Assembly: GCA_041666525.1 (NCBI GenBank)
Contig: JBAYGT010000003.1
Span: forward strand, 1-64,000
DNA length: 64,000 nucleotides
Source: JBAXTZ01 sp041666525
Lineage (GTDB): Bacteria > Bacillota > Negativicutes > JBAXTZ01
Direction: 5' to 3'
Shown here: positions 1 to 7,631 of the stretch, piece by piece
How positions within the stretch are numbered: position 1 is the stretch's first letter
Layout: the number at the start of each line of letters is the position of its first letter
The notes under the pieces: model-generated
Database searches by the model: none
Seen by the model: only the letters and a program-made list of their open reading frames with translations
What the model was told of the DNA's origin: nothing
Program-made: the position numbers and the translations under genes

Positions 1-12
1 CTATATTATACC

Positions 13-60
13 AAAAACCGGTTAGTATCGCTCTTCTTTTCAGCGCTACTAACCGGCTTT
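13..60 (-). terminator. intrinsic terminator after the permease operon
   Basis: A 15-bp inverted repeat (18-32 pairing with 42-56, one mismatch) with a 9-nt loop. On the minus strand it is followed by a T run (positions 17-13), so it ends the leftward transcript from the permease gene at 153-1601. The right flank carries a shorter T run on the plus strand, so it may work in both directions. Confidence 0.8.
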
Positions 61-152
61 CCTTGGTTTTGTGTTTTGTATTCTTTTGTATCGTTATTGC
101 GCTACGGCTTTTTACACAGCCCCGTTATAGTTATTTAGTTGCTAGTTAAAGT

Positions 153-1601
153 TTATTCCTGTTCGTTAGATTCCCCTGGCGTATTAAATCGTTTAGCCAA
201 GAACGGCATTATAAAACCTAGTCCGAGTAATGCAAACGGGGTAATAATGTTAAGCGCCAGTTGGAAATACCATTGTGAGGTGTAGAGTGTGACCCCTTTT
301 GGGAACATCCCCATTATTATTGCAAACGCTGTTAGGGCAAAGCACCAGAAGCCGATGCCCATACCCATCAGCGGATTGCGGACAAAGTTATATTCGGCGT
401 TGTAGTTGGCGGCAAGTCGCTTAACTGCCATATAAGCTACGAATACCCAAAGGTAGCGCATCGGCATGACGATGGAATTTAAATCGAGCAGCCAGTTGAA
501 TAAATCGTTCATGTTTTTGATGCCAATCGCGGGTACAAGAATCAGGATACTTACCAACACGCCGGTCAAATAGTAGCCGTTAATCGGTGCGCCAAACTTG
601 TTGGTTTTGGTAAGAAATTTTGGCACGTAGCGGGAATCAGTGTCGGACAAGAAAACTTTTAACGGCGCATCAATCGAGAACATTAACGCGGCTACCTGAC
701 CGGCAAAGTTAGCCAAGGCATAGATTAACAGCAGGACGTTTCCAACCCCGTAATATTGTCCGAGCATCTGAAATGCATAATACTGTCCGTTCATTTTCAA
801 ATCTTTTGGGATATTATGCGCGTCAAACATCATTCCCATAGCAATTGAACCAAGCAGCGCCGAAATCGCAACCAGTGCGGCCAGCGCAATCATCGCCCGC
901 GGGAATTCCTTGGCCGGATTATGGGTGTTGTTGACATACGGCGCGATTTTTTCCGAACCGCCGACGGCGAACAGTAACATGGAAATTGTTGTGAAATAAG
1001 TAAAATCAAAACTGGGGACGAAAGTATTCCAGTCCCAGACGGTTGTTGCGGAATGGATGCCGCGAATTGCCGGAGCGGCCATCATCAGTACGATATACAA
1101 CAGCGACATGACTAACATTGAACTGCCGGCAATCATACCGATGCTTTTCAATGAATTTATACCACGGGCAGAAATTATCAAAAACGCAATAAAAACGATA
1201 AACGTCAGCGATTGCAGCAACATTGGATCAAGGGCTTTAATCGTTTTGCCGTCTTCGAATATTCCCCAGCCAAGCGCAATCAAAGCTGCCTGTGGTTTCT
1301 GAGCGAGATAGGGAACATGGACTACCCAATATGTCCAGCCGGCAAGAAAGGCAATTGTTGTGCCCATTGTTTCGCGAATCCAGGTTGAAACGCCGCCTTT
1401 GGCCTTGCTGAAAGTTGACCCCATTTCGCCGACCATCAGCGCGTAGGGAACGAAGTACAAGGATAGAATTATCACCCAGGAAATAACCACTTGCAGGCCC
1501 ATGTTGGCGTAGTTGTTTACGACGTTGCCAAAGCCCCAGACTACTGTAAATACCAGTAGCGTCAAATTATACCAACGAAGTTGTTTGGTGTTGTCTGCCA
1601 T
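153..1601 (-). CDS. APC-superfamily amino acid permease (YjeM/GadC-like)
   Basis: A 482-residue integral membrane protein with about twelve hydrophobic segments. The N-terminal part has a G-F-G-N motif near residue 24, an F-V-P-Y-A-L-M-V-G-E stretch near 52-60, and later G-G-S-E-K-I-A-P. This pattern fits the APC superfamily and most resembles YjeM and glutamate/GABA antiporter-like members. The substrate is not readable from sequence. The start is supported by a G-rich Shine-Dalgarno run just upstream. Only 27 bases separate it from the stop of the upstream ATPase gene, with no terminator between, so it is probably co-transcribed with the two regulatory membrane proteins, and its transport may be what they sense or control (inference). 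Confidence 0.85.
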   Translation of the reverse strand: MADNTKQLRWYNLTLLVFTVVWGFGNVVNNYANMGLQVVISWVIILSLYFVPYALMVGEMGSTFSKAKGGVSTWIRETMGTTIAFLAGWTYWVVHVPYLAQKPQAALIALGWGIFEDGKTIKALDPMLLQSLTFIVFIAFLIISARGINSLKSIGMIAGSSMLVMSLLYIVLMMAAPAIRGIHSATTVWDWNTFVPSFDFTYFTTISMLLFAVGGSEKIAPYVNNTHNPAKEFPRAMIALAALVAISALLGSIAMGMMFDAHNIPKDLKMNGQYYAFQMLGQYYGVGNVLLLIYALANFAGQVAALMFSIDAPLKVFLSDTDSRYVPKFLTKTNKFGAPINGYYLTGVLVSILILVPAIGIKNMNDLFNWLLDLNSIVMPMRYLWVFVAYMAVKRLAANYNAEYNFVRNPLMGMGIGFWCFALTAFAIIMGMFPKGVTLYTSQWYFQLALNIITPFALLGLGFIMPFLAKRFNTPGESNEQE

Positions 1602-1628
1602 ATTCCCCCCAATATTATTATTTTGTTG

Positions 1629-3284
1629 TTACGCGTAAGTCCTTTGCATGATAAGAGTATTATAATCGTTTTTGCGTTCAAAAGTTATAGTATCGGTGAG
1701 TTTTTTTATTAAAAATATTCCCCAGCCGCCGGGAATGCGGGCGGCCTGGTCAGGAACTTTGGTGTATTGCAGCGGATCGAAATAGTCGCCTTTCCAGGAA
1801 ACAGTGACTTCCAGCAATCGGGTTTCCAGTTCAAAAGCGACATTTACACTTATTGCGCTGCTGTCATTCAAATCAACGACACCGGAATATTTTATGGCAT
1901 TGCTCACGGTCTCGTCCAGCAACAGGCCAATATCCCGGTTGGTCCGCGCCTGTAAATTATTAACCTGACAAAACTCCCGGCACTGTTCCATCAACTGACT
2001 TATTAACGCAGTGTCGCGCGCGAGGCTGCGATTAAAACGAGCGACGGTTTTGGGATTGTTGTGGACGGTAATATATAACGCATCGGTCAACTGATTCTGA
2101 ATATTGAGAAATTCGCGCAATGGTGGCAGGATGTTGGTTTCAATATTAACAATGGCAATTACGTCCTCATTACGCAGGGTAAAATCATCACTGAGGATTT
2201 GGGTGTCGTGGCCGCGAATCAGCAATGGCCGGCAATTTTTTGAACCGTAATACTCAAAAAAATTGTCGCGCAGATTTATCCGGCTGCAAACAAGGCGCAA
2301 GCGGACGTTTTGGCCGGAGAACGCGCGCAGGTTTTCTTTTAGCGCCGCATGGATTTCTTGCGGTGACGAGTGATTTTGCGCGAGGTTTTCAAAGAGTGGT
2401 TTCAGATAAGAAATGGCCATGGCGACCGGTGTTTGGGCACCGAAGAAATAACCATAGCTGAAATAGCAATAATTATTTGCTGTTGTCCGGGCAATAAACC
2501 GGTTGGTGTATTGTGCGGTGTCGGTTTCCGGGTAACAAACGAACGTAAGCGCTTCAGTCGCCGGGGTGGATTTTTTGGTATCTGAATAGAGTGATTGAAA
2601 AATTTTTTGCGCAATGCCTTTTTCCAGAGTGATTTTTTGTTCGATTGCCTTGGCGTTTTGTTCGGCATCAAAATTTCTGATTAACAGCAAAAACAAAACG
2701 ACGCTGGAAATATGGACAACTAACATCGGCGGGAAAATCAGTATTGCGGTTTTCCAAAATGCCGTTTGGTTGTCAGCCAGGAAGATTTCGGTCGGGAATA
2801 TAATAAAAATGTCAAACAGCAAAACAAACAACGCGGCGCGGCCAATACCGATTAAGCACTTTTTGTGATGTTGATAAAGTCCGGCGCCAAGTCCGGCGAG
2901 CAAATTAATGACAACTATTGAATCAAGCAAATTACCGGTATTCTCGGCGGACATGCTGATATTAAAAACATATTCGACCAGTGCCCCGAAAATGCCAATA
3001 ACAGCAACTCCGGTTCCGACGATCGGACCGGCGATAAAACCAGCGAGCAACGGGCCGATAATGCGGGCGTCGGCGCCGTGAGTAGTTATGCTAAGCGAAT
3101 TGTAAAAAGCAAAGCCGCCGAAAACCATGCAAACAAGCCATTGATCTTTATGAGTAAAAGCACGCTCTTTTATTGATAACAACCGCCTGCCAACTGCTGT
3201 AGTCGTAAGCAGATAAGAAAGGGCAATAACAATTGATGCGCTGCCGAGTAGTTTTATAAATCGCAATGTGTAATCAATTAGCAT
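1629..3284 (-). CDS. membrane sensor with degenerate PP2C domain and RsbW-like ATPase
   Basis: A 551-residue protein in three parts. Residues 1-205 are multi-pass membrane, resembling LytS-type 5TM sensor regions. Residues about 217-410 follow the fold pattern of the SpoIIE/RsbU PP2C domain of the neighbouring gene, but the metal-binding aspartates are gone: the first Asp motif reads QYTNRF, the GDVSDKG motif reads SYGYFFGAQ, and the TDGVTE motif reads VNIETN. Residues 415-551 are a HATPase domain of the anti-sigma-factor kinase type, with an N-box (LLLDETVSNAIKYSG, 455-469) and a glycine box (PGGWGIFLIKK, 518-528). The start at 3284 is chosen because a GGGAGGT site lies eight bases upstream and the ORF then overlaps the previous gene by 11 bases. 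The degenerate-PP2C call rests on by-eye alignment. Confidence 0.75.
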   Translation of the reverse strand: MLIDYTLRFIKLLGSASIVIALSYLLTTTAVGRRLLSIKERAFTHKDQWLVCMVFGGFAFYNSLSITTHGADARIIGPLLAGFIAGPIVGTGVAVIGIFGALVEYVFNISMSAENTGNLLDSIVVINLLAGLGAGLYQHHKKCLIGIGRAALFVLLFDIFIIFPTEIFLADNQTAFWKTAILIFPPMLVVHISSVVLFLLLIRNFDAEQNAKAIEQKITLEKGIAQKIFQSLYSDTKKSTPATEALTFVCYPETDTAQYTNRFIARTTANNYCYFSYGYFFGAQTPVAMAISYLKPLFENLAQNHSSPQEIHAALKENLRAFSGQNVRLRLVCSRINLRDNFFEYYGSKNCRPLLIRGHDTQILSDDFTLRNEDVIAIVNIETNILPPLREFLNIQNQLTDALYITVHNNPKTVARFNRSLARDTALISQLMEQCREFCQVNNLQARTNRDIGLLLDETVSNAIKYSGVVDLNDSSAISVNVAFELETRLLEVTVSWKGDYFDPLQYTKVPDQAARIPGGWGIFLIKKLTDTITFERKNDYNTLIMQRTYA

Positions 3285-4641
3285 TAGCCGGCACCTCCCG
3301 TGTTGGAGCATAACGGACAGCGACGATGCAAATATCATCGCTTTGGGGGGTGTCGCCTACAAAACCGGCAATTCCGGCAAGCAACATGCGCGTCGCTTGT
3401 TCGGCAGAGGTAATTGCATTGTTAGTAATTGCTGAATTAATCCGTGCTTGTCCGAATAGTTTGCCGGTATTATCAGTGGCTTCAGTTACGCCGTCAGTGA
3501 CAAATATTAAGATGTCATTGGCTTCCAATTGTAGCGAACTAAGGTTGTAAGGCGAAGATTTTTTGCGAATGCCCAAGACGCCTTTGTCAGTTGCGCTGAA
3601 TAATTGCAGTTGATTATGGCGTAATAGTACAAACGGCGGGTGACCGACCGAGCAATAGCGCAGTTTGCCGGTTTTGAGATCGATTTCGGCGCAGCAAGCG
3701 GTTACAAACATAAAACAATTATTGGTTTCAAACAAGGAGTTGTTGGCGAGTTGCATGACTTCGGCCGGGGATTTATATATGCTGTCGAGATTGGTACGAA
3801 ACGCCACGCAGCTGGCGGCCATAAATAGCGCGGCCGGGATGCCTTTGTCGGAAACGTCGCCGATTACAAAACAGGCACGGTCATCTGTTATTGTGCAATC
3901 ACACCAATCGCCGCCGACGGATTTGGCCGGCTGCAGGCAGGCTGTAATGTCCAAATTGGCCGGTAATTCGATTGCCAAAAAATCGGGAATGATTTTTTGT
4001 TGCAGTTGTGCCGCGATATCAAGCTCAGTCGTTAATAAATCTTTAGTAGCGAGCGTGTTTTTTTCAGAAAACAGGTGTGCGATTACATAGAACACCCAGA
4101 CGTTGATAAGGGTTTTGAAAAACATTGTAAACAATACTTCGTGCCACAAGCTCATATCAAAGCGTCCGGACAACGAAAAAACGGTAGTTACAATTGCGTA
4201 AACCAAAAACATGAACAGCGTGGATTTCTCCAAATTATTCCAGGGCAAACCGATATAGCGGCGAAACAGGCCGCCAAACAAGCCCAATCCTGCGGTCACC
4301 AAAGAATAATACGACGGATGACTGCCGGCAAAGCTGGCAAAAAATACACTGGTTGTGCCGACAGCAATTCCGGCTTTAACCCCGAACAGCATTCCAAACA
4401 GTAGTGATGTTTGCGGCGCTACACCGATGATGTACCAATCTAAAAAATGGGTAAAGTAGATGTTGGAGATTACCGCCATTGCGCCACCGATAAATCCGGC
4501 GACAATAATGTTAATTAAGGTAATGCGCTCAAACAGCATGCGGCTGACGATGCGGGTTCGGGCAATAAAATAGATTAGCGATAGCTCTAGCGCCATGTAA
4601 TTGAGGATATCAAAAATATCGCCGAAATTTGCACTGTTCAT
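3274..4641 (-). CDS. membrane-bound PP2C/SpoIIE-type serine phosphatase
   Basis: A 455-residue protein: a multi-pass N-terminal half (residues about 10-190) resembling LytS-like 5TM sensors, then a PP2C-family phosphatase of the RsbU/SpoIIE type. The metal ligands are intact: Asp in SVGGDW (245), both Asp in GDVSDKG (262 and 265), TDGVTE (383) and the final SDD (435-436). Such phosphatases usually dephosphorylate an anti-anti-sigma (STAS) protein phosphorylated by an RsbW-like kinase. No STAS gene is visible in this window. The start at 4641 follows an AGAGAGGT site; the longer ORF from 4665 has no ribosome site and lies against the -10 box. It heads the three-gene leftward operon. Confidence 0.85.
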   Translation of the reverse strand: MNSANFGDIFDILNYMALELSLIYFIARTRIVSRMLFERITLINIIVAGFIGGAMAVISNIYFTHFLDWYIIGVAPQTSLLFGMLFGVKAGIAVGTTSVFFASFAGSHPSYYSLVTAGLGLFGGLFRRYIGLPWNNLEKSTLFMFLVYAIVTTVFSLSGRFDMSLWHEVLFTMFFKTLINVWVFYVIAHLFSEKNTLATKDLLTTELDIAAQLQQKIIPDFLAIELPANLDITACLQPAKSVGGDWCDCTITDDRACFVIGDVSDKGIPAALFMAASCVAFRTNLDSIYKSPAEVMQLANNSLFETNNCFMFVTACCAEIDLKTGKLRYCSVGHPPFVLLRHNQLQLFSATDKGVLGIRKKSSPYNLSSLQLEANDILIFVTDGVTEATDNTGKLFGQARINSAITNNAITSAEQATRMLLAGIAGFVGDTPQSDDICIVAVRYAPTREVPANAN

Positions 4642-4667
4642 GTAGCTACCTCTCTTGCTTGCCATCT

Positions 4668-4696
4668 ATTATATAGCACTGACCGCAGTCTTTAAA
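4668..4696 (-). promoter_or_regulatory. sigma-70-type promoter of the phosphatase operon
   Basis: On the minus strand there is a TATAAT box (4668-4673) and a weak -35 TTTAAA (4691-4696) with a 17-bp spacer, about 27 bases upstream of the chosen ATG at 4641. Confidence 0.55.
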
Positions 4697-4701
4697 GCAA
4701 T

Positions 4702-4735
4702 AAAATCCGCTACCACAAGGTAGCGGATTTTTGTA
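4702..4735 (-). terminator. intrinsic terminator after ppdK
   Basis: A perfect 13-bp inverted repeat (4702-4714 with 4719-4731) and a 4-base loop. The minus-strand reading places it just after the ppdK stop, followed by a short T run. A longer T run on the plus strand suggests it can act in both directions. Confidence 0.8.
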
Positions 4736-4748
4736 TTATGTCACATTA

Positions 4749-7409
4749 TTATCTGGTTCCGAGAATTTCCTTGCCTTCGGCAACGACGGCTTGCGCAGCG
4801 GCCAAACGGGCAATTGGCACACGGAATGGTGAGCAGCTTATGAAGTCTAAACCAATGTCGTTACAGAACTGTATTGAACTCGGCTCGCCGCCATGTTCGC
4901 CGCAAATTCCGACGATGAGGTTCGGACGGGTTTTCTTACCGTTTTCGCAGGCTATCTTCATCAATTGGCCCACGCCTTTGCGGTCAAGCACGATGAACGG
5001 GTTTTCTTTCAGAATTTTCTTTTCCAAATAATCCTTCAAGAATTTTCCCTCAGCATCGTCACGGCTAAAGCCCAAAGTAGTTTGGGTAAGATCGTTGGTG
5101 CCAAAACTGAAAAACTCGGCGAACTCAGCAAGTTCACCAGCCATCAACGCGGCACGGGGTATTTCAATCATCGTTCCGCTGGTGTAATGGAAACCGGTGC
5201 CGAATTGCTGTTTAACTTCTGCGGCAATGCGATCGATGCGCTCTTTGAAGAACCGCATTTCATTAGCATCAATCGTAAGCGGAATTTCAACTTCCGGATG
5301 CGGCTTGAAGCCTTCTTTGGTCAGTCGCGCAGTAGCATTGAAAATTGCGCGGATTTGCATTTCGTAGATTTCCGGCCAGCTGATACCGAGGCGGCAACCA
5401 CGGTGGCCAAGCATCGGATTGAACTCGTGCAGATGATCGACTTTGTTCCAAAGTTTTTCCCACACGGCAAGTTTATCAGCATTTTTGCCGGTTTCGCGGG
5501 CGATTGCGATTTCGACCATCAACTCTTCACGGTTCGGTAAAAATTCATGAAGCGGCGGATCAAGCAGGCGGATGCACACCGGATAGCCGTCCATCGCCTT
5601 TAATATTCCGTAGAAATCACTTTCCTGCATTGGCAGCAGTATCGCCAGCGCTGCGGCGCGGGCTTCGAAATCTTCAGCAAGAATCATGGACTGCACATGT
5701 GGTAGCCGGTCAGCGCCCATGAACATATGCTCAGTGCGGGTCAAACCAATGCCTTTTGCGCCAAATTCGCGCGATTTAATGGCATCTTCAGGAGTGTCAG
5801 CATTGGCGCGAACATCCAGTTGTTTGATTTCGTCAGCCCAGCTGAGCAGTTCGACGCATTCCGGCGACAGCTCGGCATCTTTAACAATAATTTCGCCTTT
5901 GATGACGCGGCCGGCGGTACCGTCAATCGACATCATGTCACCGGCTTTTATTGTTGATCCGCCGATAGATAATGTTTGTGCTTCGAAGTTGATTGATAGT
6001 GCTTCACAGCCGCAAACACAAGGCTTACCCATGCCGCGGGCAACAACTGCTGCATGGGAAGTCATACCACCGCGGCAGGTCAGAATACCTTCAGCAGCGT
6101 GCATACCGTGAATGTCATCCGGGGTGGTTTCGGTACTTACCAATAAAGTCTTGATGCCTTTTTCGGCGGCCTCAGCCGCTGCGTCAGCGCTAAACACTAC
6201 TTTGCCACAGGCAGCGCCCGGGGATGCCGGGAGTCCGGTGCCAAGAACTTCAACTTTTACCGAACCGTCGATTTGCGGGTGCAACAGTTGGTCAAGTTGA
6301 ACGGCATCGACCAGCAACATTGATTCGCGCTTGGTTACAACACCCTCAATGCAAAGGTCATGGGCGATTTTAACAGCAGCCGGCGCGGTGCGCTTGCCGT
6401 TGCGGGTTTGCAGAATGAAGAGTTTGTTTTTTTCGATTGTGAATTCGATATCCTGAACGTTTTTGTAATAGTTTTCCAGTTTTTTACAGATGGCGGCAAA
6501 TTGGTCATAAATTTCCGGCATTTCATCGTGCAGTTCGGAAATTTTCTTGGGAGTCCGTACTCCGGCAACCACGTCTTCGCCTTGAGCGTTGAACAGGTAT
6601 TCACCATACAGCAGATTTTCACCGTTGGAAGGGTTACGGGTGAAAGCAACGCCGGTTCCGCAATCATTACCCATGTTACCGAACACCATTGACTGAACAC
6701 TAACGGCAGTTCCCAGGTTGTGGTCAATTTTGTTCAGATTGCGGTATACAACAGCGCGCTCGTTATTCCAGGAGCTAAATACTGCCTCGATTGACAAACC
6801 GAGCTGTTCCATCGGATCGTTCGGGAATGAACGGCCGGTGCGGTCAAACACGTATTTTTTGTAAGCAGTGATAACATCCATCATTGCTGACTCAGACAAA
6901 TCCTGGTCAAATTTGGCTTTTTCCCGTTTTTTGATGTCGGCCAAAACATGTTCGAGGTCATGTTTGGATACGCCGAGAACAACATCGGAAAACATTTGAA
7001 TAAAGCGGCGGAATGAATCAAGCGCGAACCAACGGTTACCGGATTTTTTGGCAATCGCTTCGACGGTAGTGTCGTTGATACCGAGATTCAAAACCGTATC
7101 CATCATGCCCGGCATGGAGAACACCGAACCGGAACGGACGGACAATAATAACGGGTCAACTGCATCGCCGAATTTTTTGCCCAATTGTTTTTCAACGTCG
7201 GCAAGCGCAGCGGCTACTTGAGTCATAACCCCGTCCGGCATCTTTGCGCCGTTTTTGTAGTATTCGCGGCAGACATCGGTAGTAATCGTGAATCCCGGAG
7301 GGACTGGCAGTCCGATATTGGTCATTTCTGCCAGGTTGGCGCCTTTTCCGCCTAACAGCGGCTTCATGTCTTTGTTGCCTTCGCGGAATAAATAAACAAA
7401 TTTCGACAT
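4749..7409 (-). CDS. ppdK: pyruvate, phosphate dikinase
   Basis: An 886-residue enzyme, typical length for the family. It interconverts pyruvate + ATP + Pi and PEP + AMP + PPi in the cytoplasm. The N-terminal nucleotide-binding part contains GGKGANLAEM (20-29). The phosphohistidine domain has GGMTSHAAVVARG with catalytic His452. The C-terminal PEP-binding barrel has GICGEHGGEP with catalytic Cys836. The start at 7409 follows an AAGGAG site. It is monocistronic, with a promoter upstream and a terminator downstream. In anaerobic Firmicutes the enzyme usually supports glycolysis with PPi or gluconeogenesis. No PPDK regulatory protein gene is seen beside it. Confidence 0.97.
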   Translation of the reverse strand: MSKFVYLFREGNKDMKPLLGGKGANLAEMTNIGLPVPPGFTITTDVCREYYKNGAKMPDGVMTQVAAALADVEKQLGKKFGDAVDPLLLSVRSGSVFSMPGMMDTVLNLGINDTTVEAIAKKSGNRWFALDSFRRFIQMFSDVVLGVSKHDLEHVLADIKKREKAKFDQDLSESAMMDVITAYKKYVFDRTGRSFPNDPMEQLGLSIEAVFSSWNNERAVVYRNLNKIDHNLGTAVSVQSMVFGNMGNDCGTGVAFTRNPSNGENLLYGEYLFNAQGEDVVAGVRTPKKISELHDEMPEIYDQFAAICKKLENYYKNVQDIEFTIEKNKLFILQTRNGKRTAPAAVKIAHDLCIEGVVTKRESMLLVDAVQLDQLLHPQIDGSVKVEVLGTGLPASPGAACGKVVFSADAAAEAAEKGIKTLLVSTETTPDDIHGMHAAEGILTCRGGMTSHAAVVARGMGKPCVCGCEALSINFEAQTLSIGGSTIKAGDMMSIDGTAGRVIKGEIIVKDAELSPECVELLSWADEIKQLDVRANADTPEDAIKSREFGAKGIGLTRTEHMFMGADRLPHVQSMILAEDFEARAAALAILLPMQESDFYGILKAMDGYPVCIRLLDPPLHEFLPNREELMVEIAIARETGKNADKLAVWEKLWNKVDHLHEFNPMLGHRGCRLGISWPEIYEMQIRAIFNATARLTKEGFKPHPEVEIPLTIDANEMRFFKERIDRIAAEVKQQFGTGFHYTSGTMIEIPRAALMAGELAEFAEFFSFGTNDLTQTTLGFSRDDAEGKFLKDYLEKKILKENPFIVLDRKGVGQLMKIACENGKKTRPNLIVGICGEHGGEPSSIQFCNDIGLDFISCSPFRVPIARLAAAQAVVAEGKEILGTR

Positions 7410-7469
7410 TTTTTTGTAATAACTCCTTCTAAATTATTTATAAAGTTGTACTTGCAATATGCGCATATG

Positions 7470-7498
7470 ATTATAATTGATATGTTGTTGTTTAACAA
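7470..7498 (-). promoter_or_regulatory. promoter of ppdK
   Basis: Minus strand: -35 TTGTTA (7493-7498), 17-bp spacer, -10 TATAAT (7470-7475), giving a leader of roughly 55 bases before the ppdK ATG. Confidence 0.7.
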
Positions 7499-7582
7499 GT
7501 AATAACTACATAACTGAAGCGGGTTTGTTGAAAAAACTAAATTGTTTGTGGTAAATTGTGAAATTCGATAAAATAGCAGGGA

Positions 7583-7611
7583 TAGAAAATGCATGATGGA
7601 TAATGTATAAT
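7583..7611 (+). promoter_or_regulatory. possible promoter of the GH127-like gene
   Basis: Plus strand: a perfect TATAAT at 7606-7611 with a weak TAGAAA (7583-7588) 17 bases upstream. It lies only about 20 bases ahead of the GTG start, so the leader would be very short. The divergent ppdK promoter sits in the same 222-base intergenic region. Confidence 0.4.
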
Positions 7612-7631
7612 TCGCAAAGAGGGCATTAAGC

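Noticed and set aside
7364..7594. 76-residue minus-strand ORF over the ppdK promoter
   Set aside because: It overlaps the ppdK start and the promoter, has no ribosome site and is low-complexity in composition.
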